From JBDNJM01 sp041687755 (GTDB taxonomy: Bacteria > Planctomycetota > UBA1135 > GCA-002686595), in the NCBI GenBank assembly GCA_041687755.1, contig JBDNJM010000137.1, forward strand, positions 1 through 25,403: a DNA stretch of 25,403 bases, given 5' to 3'. How positions within the stretch are numbered: the stretch's first letter is position 1; each line of letters begins with the position of its first letter. The notes under the pieces were generated by a model. The model did not search any database and had not been told where the DNA came from. It was given only the letters and a program-made list of their open reading frames with translations. Positions 7,839 to 15,835 of this stretch are shown here, one piece after another. Both the position numbers and the translations under genes were made by a program.

Positions 7839-8739
7839 TTACCGCAGGCTGCGCGGGTCGCGGTTCGAGTTCGGCTGAAAGGGGATCGCGGGGTGCGGGC
7901 TGCGCGGGCCGAACTCGTACTGGGCGCCGGCGTGGGGGCCGCTCAGGAGCTGGTGTTGGTCGGGCGTGGCCGACTCGTGCAGGCGCTGGGAGTAGGGGAT
8001 GCCGTGCCAGTTCGGGAAGTGGTAAGGCGCGTAGGACAGGCAGAGCGAACGGCGGCGCTTGCCGGAGTGCAGGGCCTTGGCGCCGTGCGAGAGGTCCTCG
8101 CTCATGATCACGACGTCGCCGGGTCCGACGAGAACCTCGTGGTAGCCGGGGATCTGCTCCCAGGGCACGCTCGGACGGTCGGCGTTGATGGCGGTGAAGT
8201 GCGCCTCGATCTCGGGGTCGGTGGCATCGCCCCGCCAGTCGGGGTGCGGACGGTTGAAGGGGAACTCACCGGGGAGCTTGCGCGAGCCATCGAACACGAC
8301 GAGCGGACCGTCGTCGGTTCCGACCTCCCCGACGGCGATCGTGATCTTGAGCAGGTCGGAGCGCAAGCCGGAGGCATCGGTGCGGGTGGAGGCTTCCGGC
8401 TGGGCGTGCAGGGGGGCGCCGATGCCCGCGAGGCGCGTGATCGAGTGGCCCTCGACAAGCGGAAGGGCTGGGAACCAGCCAGCGGACCCAGTCGAGCACC
8501 TGCGGAAGGTCAATCAGGTCGAGGAACAGGGGCTCGCACTCAAGCAGGTTGAGGATCCGGAACTCGTTGATGACCGGGGTCTAGCTCGGGATGACGTCGG
8601 CGGGGAGCTCGTCGCGGTTGAGCCCCTCGAAACGCGCGAGGGCGTCGTTCAGGCGGGCGACGCGGTCGGGCTCAAGGACGCCGCGGAGGCGGGCCCAGCC
8701 GCGCAAGTCGTAGGCGAAGCGGTCGGTGCTGTTGGGCAT
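7839..8739 (-). pseudogene. Phytanoyl-CoA dioxygenase (PhyH) family gene, disrupted
   Basis: This is an Fe(II)/2-oxoglutarate oxygenase-type gene broken in two places. From ATG 8739 it reads MPNSTDRFAYDLRGWARLRG and on to DELPADVIPS, then hits TAG at 8581-8583. The same frame continues without interruption as TPVINEFRILNLLECEPLFL and DLIDLPQVLDWVRWLV. Between about 8460 and 8480 the frame shifts by one nucleotide into LPLVEGHSITRLAGIGAPLH, and continues through PGDVVIMSEDLSHGAKALHS and RRRSLCLSYAP to the stop at 7839. The distal His (DLSHG) and an Arg-rich strand are seen. The first metal-ligand site reads LHAQ rather than canonical H-x-D/E. Restoring both lesions gives about 300 residues, normal for PhyH proteins. 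The 224-residue 3' part alone would lack the N-terminal part of the fold. Sequencing error is possible for one lesion and less likely for both. Confidence 0.8.
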
Positions 8740-8869
8740 GGTCTTGGTGCGGCGTGGGGGCGAGCCGGTTGAGCCTAGCGCACGCTGGCCGACCCGCCAG
8801 GTCGCCGCAGTGCGCGCGAGCGGCAGGGCCCGCCTGACGTCGTGGGCGGGGTGCGCTACCTTGGCCGCC

Positions 8870-9217
8870 ATGCCCACGCCCCCCGATGCACGCACGATCG
8901 CCGACCGACAGCTCGTCGCCTACAACGCGCTCGACCTCGACGCCTACTGCGCGCTGTTCCACGAGGAAGCAGAGCTGATCCTGCTGCCTTCCCAGGAAGT
9001 CATCGCCAGGGGCCGCGACAAGATCCGCGAGATCTACGCGGCGCGCTTCGCGACCCCAGGCCTGCGCTGCGTGGTCCACGAGCGCTCGGCGCTGGGCCGT
9101 GTCGCGATCGATCGCGAGACCGTCCACATGGACGACAAGGACCCGCTCGAGATCCTCGCGCTCTACGAGATCGAGGACGGGCTGATCGTGCGCGCGTTCT
9201 TCCTCCGAGGGGTCTGA
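8870..9217 (+). CDS. SnoaL-like / NTF2-fold protein
   Basis: The 115-residue protein from ATG 8870 has the usual compact pattern of this fold: TIADRQLVAYNALDLDAYCA, LFHEEAELILL, GRDKIREIYAARFATPGLRC, a strand VVHERSALGRVAIDRETVH, and a final strand DGLIVRAFFLRG. The family includes small isomerases, hydrolases and proteins of unknown role, and the substrate cannot be read from the sequence. The gene diverges from the PhyH pseudogene with 130 nt between the starts. Its last codons, GGG GTC TGA, belong to the 22-nt repeat at 9209-9230, so the stop codon is repeat-derived. Typical family members end near this strand, so function is probably retained. Confidence 0.75.
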   Translation: MPTPPDARTIADRQLVAYNALDLDAYCALFHEEAELILLPSQEVIARGRDKIREIYAARFATPGLRCVVHERSALGRVAIDRETVHMDDKDPLEILALYEIEDGLIVRAFFLRGV

Positions 9218-9230
9218 CCGGAATCCGCCA
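9209..9230 (+). repeat. 22-nt RAYT-associated motif, copy 2
   Basis: Identical to copy 1 (7369-7390). It lies 107 nt upstream of the RAYT start, in inverted orientation relative to copy 3 at the 3' end of the RAYT gene, so the pair brackets a unit of about 1.26 kb. It supplies the stop codon of the SnoaL-like gene. Confidence 0.75.
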
Positions 9231-9337
9231 GATCAAAGCAGCGATCGTCCTGCACTGAACCCCAGACGCCCGTGGTCCGCTCGTTTTAGCCCAGATCCGG
9301 CGTCACCCCTTGGGCTTCCTCAGGTCTAGGGGGCACC

Positions 9338-10471
9338 ATGGCACGACCCCGACGACGCGACGCACCGAACACCTTCCACCACATCACGAACCGCGGCGTC
9401 GCGAAGCGCTCGCTGTTCGAGGACGATCGAGACATCGAGTTCTTTCTCGCTCGTCTCATCCGTCAGCACGACTACGGGCGGATTGGGATCCTCAATTACT
9501 GCTGCCTGACGACGCACTTTCACCTGTTGTTGCACTCGCCGTGTGGGGCGCTCTCGGAGGCCATGCGGCGGGTCCAGTCCGAGTACACGTTGCGCTTCAA
9601 TAGTCGGCGCGACCGCGACGGGGCGGTGCTGAAGGGGCGCTTCTGGTCGAGCCTGATCGACTCAGATGCTTACATGATCGCGGCGATGAGGTACATCGAT
9701 GCGAATGCTGTCGACGCAGGGCTGGTGAGCATGCCCGAGGAATACCCGTGGGGAGCGATGCGATATCGCGCGGGGGGCGACCCGCCGGAGTGGTTGGATC
9801 GGACGGAGCTGGATCGGTTCATCCGTGAGCAGACGCCGGCGTTCTCCGAGCCGCGGGCGTCGTACCTGACCCTATTCGGCGGGAGTCCGTCGGCGAGTGA
9901 GGCGGATTGGGTCGAGCGGAGGCTGCTTCGGCCGGAAGGTCAGCCGGGCTTGGCGGAGCTCGACGATCTCGTAGGTTCGGCGCCTGAGCGCTTTCAGGCC
10001 TGGCTGTTGGAGAGGACGAGCCTGGCCGACGGCACCGTGCCCGGGGCGCCCGGGGCTTCACCGCTGGCGGTGGAGGCGCGGGTCGCCGAGGAGCGCGGCC
10101 GGGTGGGCGCGTGGGAGGTCGGCGAGGGGCAGCGGCGCCGCTGCGCCTGGAGGCTACTGGCGGCGGGGCTGATGCGGCATCTGTGCGGTCTGCCTTGGAA
10201 GGAGATCGAACAGAGGCTCGGGGAGCGGCCGAGCACGCTGAAGCGGATCGTCGAGGAGCACGCTGCGATGGCCGAGAACGACGACCGCTACGGTTGGGTC
10301 GCGGGGCGGATCGGGCGGGCGGCGCTGATGGAGAGCTGCGGCGCGCAGGGAGGGCGGCCGGCGGCTGACCTGGGCGCAAAAGGACGTACGAGGCGGGGAA
10401 AACGGGCTCTTGCGGCTCTCAGGGGAGATGGTGGGGAGCCGATTGGTGGATTCCGTTCAGACCCCATGTGA
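9338..10471 (+). CDS. REP-associated tyrosine transposase (RAYT, IS200-like Y1)
   Basis: The 377-residue protein carries the Y1 HUH nuclease fold in residues about 10-130: TFHHITNRGVAKRSLFEDD at the first strand, the HUH motif H60-F61-H62 in TTHFHLLLHSP, and the catalytic Tyr119 in MRYIDANAVDAGLV. Proteins of this kind cut and rejoin single-stranded DNA at hairpin-bearing REP elements and are usually single-copy and domesticated. The extra C-terminal half (about 200-377) contains a helical stretch (LMRHLCGLPWKEIEQRLGER followed by STLKRIVEEH) that looks like a helix-turn-helix. The ATG at 9338 follows GGGGGCACC. The final residues, GGFRSDPM, are encoded by the inverted 22-nt motif. The gene converges on a hypothetical gene with 6 nt between stops. 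It is intact and could act on the hairpin repeats in this window, which is inferred. Confidence 0.88.
   Translation: MARPRRRDAPNTFHHITNRGVAKRSLFEDDRDIEFFLARLIRQHDYGRIGILNYCCLTTHFHLLLHSPCGALSEAMRRVQSEYTLRFNSRRDRDGAVLKGRFWSSLIDSDAYMIAAMRYIDANAVDAGLVSMPEEYPWGAMRYRAGGDPPEWLDRTELDRFIREQTPAFSEPRASYLTLFGGSPSASEADWVERRLLRPEGQPGLAELDDLVGSAPERFQAWLLERTSLADGTVPGAPGASPLAVEARVAEERGRVGAWEVGEGQRRRCAWRLLAAGLMRHLCGLPWKEIEQRLGERPSTLKRIVEEHAAMAENDDRYGWVAGRIGRAALMESCGAQGGRPAADLGAKGRTRRGKRALAALRGDGGEPIGGFRSDPM
10444..10465 (-). repeat. 22-nt RAYT-associated motif, copy 3 (inverted)
   Basis: Read on the minus strand it is GGGGTCTGAACGGAATCC plus ACCA, differing from copies 1 and 2 at two positions. It is translated as the C-terminus of the RAYT gene. 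A GGGGTCA just downstream includes the stop codon of the convergent gene. Confidence 0.7.
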
Positions 10472-10477
10472 GAGGGG

Positions 10478-10906
10478 TCACGCCGCGCGGAAGCAGGCGC
10501 GGACCAGGCGGCGCAGGAAGTGGGCGATGTCGCGCTCCGCGGCCTGCTCGGGGTCGATGCGGGCCAGGATGTCCGGGGCGATGGCGCAGCCGGTGTCGGT
10601 GCCGTGGATGCGGACTCGGGTCTCGGACAGCAGCGGGCCGCCGAGGGAGCGGCGCTGGAGCAGTAGGTCGCCGTCGGACATGTGCAGTTCGAAGGCCTCG
10701 ACCTGGCCCTCGGGCGTGCGCATGCGGTAGCGGACTAGGGCCTCGACGGGCTGGTCGAGGGACGCACAGCCGTCGAAGGTGTACACGCGGCCACCGTCCA
10801 GCTCGACGCGCTCGGAGCGCAGGTCGCGGTCGCGGACCTTGCGCAGGAGGGCGCGGGTGCGGGACTCGGGGAGGGGGGCGAGGTCGGTGTCTTTGAGGGG
10901 TTTCAT
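10478..10906 (-). CDS. Hypothetical protein
   Basis: I do not recognise this 142-residue protein. The start is placed at ATG 10906 (MKPLKDTDLAPLPESRTRAL); an upstream in-frame ATG at 10963 adds a low-complexity Pro/Ser stretch. The body has strand-like segments (ERVELDGGRVYTFDGC, VEALVRYRMRTPEGQVEAFE, LHMSDGDLLLQRRSLGG) ending in a helix (RDIAHFLRRLVRACFRAA). There is no signal peptide or membrane segment, so it is probably cytoplasmic. Codon use and GC pattern look like the neighbours. It converges with the RAYT gene 6 nt away and diverges from the first HEAT-VWA gene. Confidence 0.55.
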   Translation of the reverse strand: MKPLKDTDLAPLPESRTRALLRKVRDRDLRSERVELDGGRVYTFDGCASLDQPVEALVRYRMRTPEGQVEAFELHMSDGDLLLQRRSLGGPLLSETRVRIHGTDTGCAIAPDILARIDPEQAAERDIAHFLRRLVRACFRAA

Positions 10907-11087
10907 GGGGGGGCTGCTCGTCTCGCTTCCTCGGCCGGTTCGGGGGGGCGGGTGGACAGGCAACGCTCCGAGGGACCCCGGGGGCGGGACTGGGCGTCCA
11001 ACTCTTGGGTTGGGCTGGACGTATCCCCGGGCGCAGCCCAGGCTCTGCGGCTCGCTCGACGCCTACGAAGCGGGCTTCCTGTTAATT

Positions 11088-11138
11088 CCACCCTCCGCGG
11101 AGGGTGGCGGAGGGACCGGGCAGCACGGGCCCTCCGCC
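11088..11138 (+). promoter_or_regulatory. Overlapping palindrome and hairpin upstream of the first HEAT-VWA gene
   Basis: A perfect 20-nt palindrome, CCACCCTCCGCGGAGGGTGG (11088-11107), overlaps a second possible stem, GGCGGAGGG (11106-11114) with CCCTCCGCC (11130-11138). The CGGAGGG unit occurs twice, so the downstream CCCTCCG can pair with either, giving alternative structures. It lies 46-96 nt before the ATG at 11184, preceded by an AT-richer GTTAATTC. It could be an operator, a terminator for upstream reading or an attenuator. The rest of the gap 10907-11183 shows nothing clear. Confidence 0.4.
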
Positions 11139-11183
11139 AGATCTGCGCCCTTTTCAGACTCCCCTCCTCAGCACCCCGTCTCG

Positions 11184-13361
11184 ATGCGCTTTCGAAGCTC
11201 GATCCTCCTCGCCCTGACCCTCGCTCTGGTGCCGCCCGCGATCGCGGGGCCCTACAGCGTGCTGCAGGAGGCGGCTGTCGAGGTCTCCGACGATCCGCTC
11301 GGCGACTTCACGGCTCACCCGGAGCACGCCACGCGCGAGCTGGCGCTGGCGGTGGCGGAGCTGGGTTCGATCGAGGCCGGCGTGGCGCTCTCCGAGCTCT
11401 ACACCGACCTGCCGAACCTCGGGCTACGGCTGACCGTGATCGAAGCGCTCGGCGGGTTCCTCGACCTCGAGGGCGCGCAGCAGAAGGCGATGTCTCGACT
11501 GGTCGGTGTCGGCTCGGAGGAGAAGAACCGCGAGCTGCGCGTGGCGGCCCTCGAGCAGCTCGGGGCGGGCAGCAGCCAGGGCCGCTCCGGTCTGGAGATC
11601 CTGATCGAGGCTCCGACCGAGGACGAGGTGCGAATCGAGGCGATGCGCCTGCACACCGCCGGCGACGGGTCGAACGACACGGCGTTCTACACGTTGCTCT
11701 GGAGGGGGCCAGAAGAGGACCCGAAGGCGAAGAAGAAGAAGTCCAAGAAGGACGAGGAGGAGGAGCCCCAGGCGCGGCGACTGGCTCAGCTGCGGCGCAT
11801 GGCGTTCATCGCGCTGGCGCCCGAGCTGGAGCTGGAGGTGTTGGCCGAGCAGGCGAAGGACTGGGACTGGAAGGTCCGCGGGGCGGCGCTCGAGCAGCTG
11901 AGCGAGCGCGGGTTCGAGGACGTGCAGGAGATGGCGGAAGACATGCTCAAGAAGGGCGGGGAGGCGCTCGACAACCGGGTGCTGGCCGCTCGCATCCTGG
12001 TGGGCATCGAGCCCGAGGACGCGCTCGACGAGATGGTGGATCTCGGCACGCGCAACGATACGCCGAACTATCTGCGGCTGGAGCTGGCGGCGCTCTACGC
12101 GCAATTCGCGCCCGAGGAGGACGCGGCCAAGTTCGCGAAGAAGCTGGGCAAGGGGCGTGCGACCGACAAGCTGTTTGCGATCCGCGCGGTCGGGCAGCTG
12201 AAGGACGAGAAGGTCGCCAAGGCCCTGCGCAAGATGATGGGCGACAGGGAGGACGCCGTGCGGCTGGCGGCGATCGAGGCCGTCGGGCGATCGAAGGACG
12301 AGGAGGCGCTCGAGGACCTGACCGAGCTGATCGACGCGGAGACCGAGCAGCTCGAGCTCGATGCGGTGCTCGAGGCTGTCGGGCGGATTCGCGCCAAGGA
12401 CGGCAAGTGGATCATGGAGCTCCGGGAAATGACCGAGCACGAGTCGGAGACGATTCGCAACGCGGCACTGCGCAACCTGATCGAAAACGAGGACGCCCAG
12501 CTGGGATCCGTGCTCGGGACGGCGCTCGAGCACGAGGACTGGTCGAGTCGGGCGCTGGCGATTGCGGGGCTCGAGGAGCTGCGCACCGCGGAGGCCACCG
12601 GCCTGCTCGTGGGGCGCATGCAGCAGGAGAGCGGGCGGCTGCGCTCGGCGATTGGCGAGGCGCTGTTCCGTTTGAGCGGCAAGTCGTTCGGCCGCAAGGC
12701 CGAAAACTGGGTGCGCTGGTGGGCGGACAATAGCGCGGAGTTTACCCCGATCACGGAGCGCGAGCTGGCCGCGCTGGAGGCCGAGCAGCGCGCCCGGCGC
12801 CTGGAGGAATCGACGTCCGCCGGCGAGTTTTTCGGCCTGCAGATCGACTCCACCGCGGTCACCTTCGTGGTGGACATGTCGGGCTCGATGGAAGGGCGCA
12901 CGCGCGGTGAGCACGCGAACTTGAACGGCGAGCAGCGCATCGCCGTCGCCCGGCGCGAGCTGGACGCGTTCCTCGACGGCCTCGCCCCGGAGACCTTCTT
13001 CAACCTGATCGTGTTCTCCAGTGACGTCAAGGAGTGGGCCGGCGGACTCCAGCGCGCGACGCCCGAGAACGTCGAGCAGGCCCGCGCCTACGTGGCGAAG
13101 CTCAAGCCAGGCGGCGGCACGAACCTGTTCGAGGGCGTCATGGCCGCCTTCAGCGACAAGGACATGGACACGCTCGTGGTTCTTTCGGACGGCCAGCCCA
13201 GCGTCGGTATGATTCAGGAACCCAACGCACTGCGCGACATCTTCGCGCGCACCAACAAGCGCCGTGGCGTGGTCATCCACACCGTCCAGATCGGGCTGGA
13301 GCTGGACGTTCTGCGCTGGCTCTCCGAGGACTCGGGCGGCACGTCAGTGTTCATCCCCTGA
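11184..13361 (+). CDS. Secreted HEAT-repeat / VWA-domain protein 1
   Basis: The 725-residue protein starts at ATG 11184 with a signal peptide (MRFRSSILLALTLALVPPAI, then AG). Residues about 35-520 are a string of HEAT-like helical hairpins of about 30 residues, with recurring patterns such as VRLAAIEAVGRSKDEEALEDL and LFAIRAVGQLKDEKVAKALR. A Lys-rich stretch near residue 185 (DPKAKKKKSKKDEEEE) interrupts them. A short linker with SAGEFFGLQIDSTAVTF leads into a C-terminal VWA domain. All MIDAS elements are visible: D564-M-S-G-S, then GGGTNLF and VVLSDGQPS. VWA domains bind ligands through a divalent metal; HEAT arrays act as scaffolds. It is probably periplasmic or surface-exposed. It is first of three same-strand paralogues. 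Confidence 0.88.
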   Translation: MRFRSSILLALTLALVPPAIAGPYSVLQEAAVEVSDDPLGDFTAHPEHATRELALAVAELGSIEAGVALSELYTDLPNLGLRLTVIEALGGFLDLEGAQQKAMSRLVGVGSEEKNRELRVAALEQLGAGSSQGRSGLEILIEAPTEDEVRIEAMRLHTAGDGSNDTAFYTLLWRGPEEDPKAKKKKSKKDEEEEPQARRLAQLRRMAFIALAPELELEVLAEQAKDWDWKVRGAALEQLSERGFEDVQEMAEDMLKKGGEALDNRVLAARILVGIEPEDALDEMVDLGTRNDTPNYLRLELAALYAQFAPEEDAAKFAKKLGKGRATDKLFAIRAVGQLKDEKVAKALRKMMGDREDAVRLAAIEAVGRSKDEEALEDLTELIDAETEQLELDAVLEAVGRIRAKDGKWIMELREMTEHESETIRNAALRNLIENEDAQLGSVLGTALEHEDWSSRALAIAGLEELRTAEATGLLVGRMQQESGRLRSAIGEALFRLSGKSFGRKAENWVRWWADNSAEFTPITERELAALEAEQRARRLEESTSAGEFFGLQIDSTAVTFVVDMSGSMEGRTRGEHANLNGEQRIAVARRELDAFLDGLAPETFFNLIVFSSDVKEWAGGLQRATPENVEQARAYVAKLKPGGGTNLFEGVMAAFSDKDMDTLVVLSDGQPSVGMIQEPNALRDIFARTNKRRGVVIHTVQIGLELDVLRWLSEDSGGTSVFIP

Positions 13362-13381
13362 TCCAGGCTCTGCGGGTTTCG

Positions 13382-13415
13382 GCGGGCCGCCGAGCGAACT
13401 CGCTCGGCGGCCCGC
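13382..13415 (+). terminator. Strong 16-bp hairpin after HEAT-VWA 1
   Basis: GCGGGCCGCCGAGCGA (13382-13397) pairs perfectly with TCGCTCGGCGGCCCGC (13400-13415), starting 21 nt after the stop codon. The loop is very short, so the top pairs probably open. No T-run follows, so it is an atypical intrinsic terminator or an mRNA 3' stabiliser. Its position argues that genes 1 and 2 are not simply one transcript. Confidence 0.6.
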
Positions 13416-13545
13416 TGTCGTTCGGCCCGGCGCGGCCGCAGCCCGCGCCCGCGTGTGGACGCGCGCGCCTGAAGTGGGCACGCGAGCGGGACTTTCTGCG
13501 GGCCCCATCTAGGCGTCGAGCGGGCGCTTGCTCCATCATGGACGC

Positions 13546-15768
13546 ATGCTCGCTGTTATGACTCTATGCCTGCTCGGTCTCGCCCCGGTCGCCCAGGAGG
13601 CTCCGCTCGACCCTGCCCTGGCTCGACACCTCACGAGCCTCGCCGAAGATCCCTCGACTCTGTCGCCTGCGATCTGGGATGAGCTCGTCGAGGCTGATCA
13701 CGCCCAGGTCTATAGGGCGATCGTGAAGGCGCTCGATCAGGACGCCTTGCCCTCCGCGGTCGTACGGGCGCGCGCGCTGCGGGCCCTCGGGCGCTTCGCC
13801 GTCGACAGCTCCGAGGTCGACCGCCGAGAGAACGCGGTCCAGGTGCTGTACGACCGCGCGATCGGGGCGCCGACCCAGGCCGAGCGCATGGCGGCCTGTC
13901 AATCGCTCAGCACGTCGGGCGACTTCGCACGCGAGGTGCTCCTGCGCGTGGTCGAGACGGAGCCCGAGACCTGGGCCCGCCTGGCGGCCTTCGAGATCCA
14001 CGCCGAGAACGTCGAGCCCGGCGACTACGTGACCTACCGCGAGCTGGCGGGGTTCTCGCTCCGCGAGCGCCTGGGTGAGGGGCAGAGCGGGGATTCGGAT
14101 CCGCTCCTGCGGCCGACCGCGTTCGAGGGCGTTGTCGAGCGCCTGTCCACGGAGGAACTCGAGCGGGCCCTCGAGGATGAGGACCTGGCGATCGTGGAGT
14201 CTGCACTGCGTCTCATGGGCCAGCGCGGCTATCCCGAGGCCATGACGCTGGCGCGCAAGCTGATCGAGGAAAAAGAAGTCGACGGGCCGATCGCGTTCGC
14301 GGCCGTGGATCTGTTCGGTCGCGCGGAGGCGCTGGGGGCTCTCGGGGACTTCATGGACCTCGCGAAGTCGCGCTCGATGGACCTGTCGGTGCAGCGCCGT
14401 GCGGCGGAATGGGTGGCAGGCTACGCGGGCGCCTACGTGGTGAAGAACGAGGTGCGCAAGCGCCTCGAAACCGCGCGAGCGCCGCAGCTCTACTTCGCGC
14501 TGCAGGCGGTGGCGAAGCGGGAGGAGCTGGGTCGCGACGCTCGCCAGCTCGACCAGGAGAACAACGAGGAAAAGGTCGATGAAGCGTTGATCGGCTTGCT
14601 CAAGAGCAAGGACCCGCTGGTGGCCTCTTGGGCCGCCTTGGGCCTAGTCCGCCATGGTGGCGTGTCGGCCCTCGAGGATCTGGCCCGGCAGGGCGAGAAG
14701 GCGGAGTCGCCCGAGGTGCGCGCGGTCATGTTGGCGTGCTACGGGGAGCTCGTGGAGCCCACCAGCGCGAAGGTCTTCGAGCCGCTGTTGGAGGCCCTGG
14801 GCGCAGAGGACCTGGCGGATCCCGTCCTGGCTGCGGCGACGAGCGCACTGATAAAGCTTGAGCCCTCGATTCACGAGGAGTTCATCACTGCCGCCCTGGA
14901 GTCGCCGTCGACGGCCGCGCGGATCGCGACGATCGAGGGGCTGACGGAGCTTGGCTGGGAGGACGCGCCGCTGTTCCTAGTCGAGGCCCTGCCGAGCCTG
15001 CGCGGTCGGGTGCGGACGCGAGCGATCGACTCGTTGCGCGAGACCTCGGGTTTGGATCTCGGGGACACGACGGAGGCTTGGACGGGCTGGTGGGAGGAGG
15101 CGAAGGAGGCGCGTCGCCGCGGTGAAGTCGAGGAAGAGGATCCGGACGCGGAGCAGGAGCTGCCCGACGGGTTGACCGAGCAGGGCATCGACGCCGACGA
15201 GTTCGAGGAGGAGGCTCCGCCGCCGCCGCCCTCGCCCGCCGAGTACACCGTGTTCGGGCGGCCGATCGACTCGGCCGCGCTGCTGGTCTCCATCGACGGG
15301 GGCCCGGGCGGCAAGCTGGACTTCGTCTCCGAGCGTCGCCAATTGACCCAACTCGAGGCGGTTCAGGCCGAACTCGTGCGCTGGATTGCCGAGGTTCCCG
15401 AGGGGGTGCTGTTCGATCTGCAGGTGCTAGGCGCTGGAGCGAGCGGGCGCCTGTTCGGCGAGCCCCGTGCCGTGGACGAGGAGACGCGGGCGGCCGCCGT
15501 CGAGTTCCTGGGGGCGCTGCGCTCGCGCACGGCGCCGAAGGACCCGATCGCCGAGTGGACCGAGGCCTTCAGCGACCCGCGCTTCGACAGCGCGATCCTG
15601 GTGGACCTGGGCAGCCTTGAGCAGGGTCCGGCGGGTCAGCTCGCGGCGTTCGAGCTGTGGAACGCGCACCGCTCGCGCGTGGTGCACGGGGTCTGCCTCG
15701 GGCGGCGCTCGGGAATCCTGAAGTGGTTGGCGAACGGGACGGGCGGAGATTTCGTCTACGCCCCGTAG
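13546..15768 (+). CDS. Secreted HEAT-repeat / degenerate VWA protein 2
   Basis: The 740-residue protein is placed from ATG 13546 (MLAVMTLCLLGLAPVAQ, signal peptide); an upstream ATG at 13528 adds six residues. HEAT-like repeats fill about 25-530, for example AIVESALRLMGQRGYPEAMT and PLVASWAALGLVRHGGVSAL. An acidic, Pro-rich linker follows (EEEAPPPPPSPAEYTVFGR). The C-terminal 170 residues align in layout with the VWA domains of its neighbours, down to the ending GILKWLANGTGGDFVYAP. The MIDAS start, however, reads VSIDGGPGGK (D584) instead of D-x-S-x-S, and the equivalent of VVLSDG reads ILVDLGS. It is therefore probably unable to bind metal in the usual way. The gene is intact and long, so this looks like functional divergence, not decay. 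Confidence 0.82.
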   Translation: MLAVMTLCLLGLAPVAQEAPLDPALARHLTSLAEDPSTLSPAIWDELVEADHAQVYRAIVKALDQDALPSAVVRARALRALGRFAVDSSEVDRRENAVQVLYDRAIGAPTQAERMAACQSLSTSGDFAREVLLRVVETEPETWARLAAFEIHAENVEPGDYVTYRELAGFSLRERLGEGQSGDSDPLLRPTAFEGVVERLSTEELERALEDEDLAIVESALRLMGQRGYPEAMTLARKLIEEKEVDGPIAFAAVDLFGRAEALGALGDFMDLAKSRSMDLSVQRRAAEWVAGYAGAYVVKNEVRKRLETARAPQLYFALQAVAKREELGRDARQLDQENNEEKVDEALIGLLKSKDPLVASWAALGLVRHGGVSALEDLARQGEKAESPEVRAVMLACYGELVEPTSAKVFEPLLEALGAEDLADPVLAAATSALIKLEPSIHEEFITAALESPSTAARIATIEGLTELGWEDAPLFLVEALPSLRGRVRTRAIDSLRETSGLDLGDTTEAWTGWWEEAKEARRRGEVEEEDPDAEQELPDGLTEQGIDADEFEEEAPPPPPSPAEYTVFGRPIDSAALLVSIDGGPGGKLDFVSERRQLTQLEAVQAELVRWIAEVPEGVLFDLQVLGAGASGRLFGEPRAVDEETRAAAVEFLGALRSRTAPKDPIAEWTEAFSDPRFDSAILVDLGSLEQGPAGQLAAFELWNAHRSRVVHGVCLGRRSGILKWLANGTGGDFVYAP

Positions 15769-15835
15769 AGCCAGCAGATAGGCCCCTCCCGGGCCCCTGG
15801 TGCGGCTCCCTTGTCGCGCGAGCTGAATCCGGCGG

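Noticed and set aside
11424..13280. Very long minus-strand open frame opposite HEAT-VWA 1 (and a similar one at 5054-6463 opposite ygiQ)
   Set aside because: High-GC genes commonly leave the opposite strand open. The translations are Arg/His/Leu-rich with no recognisable motif, whereas the plus-strand proteins have clear domains and signal peptides.
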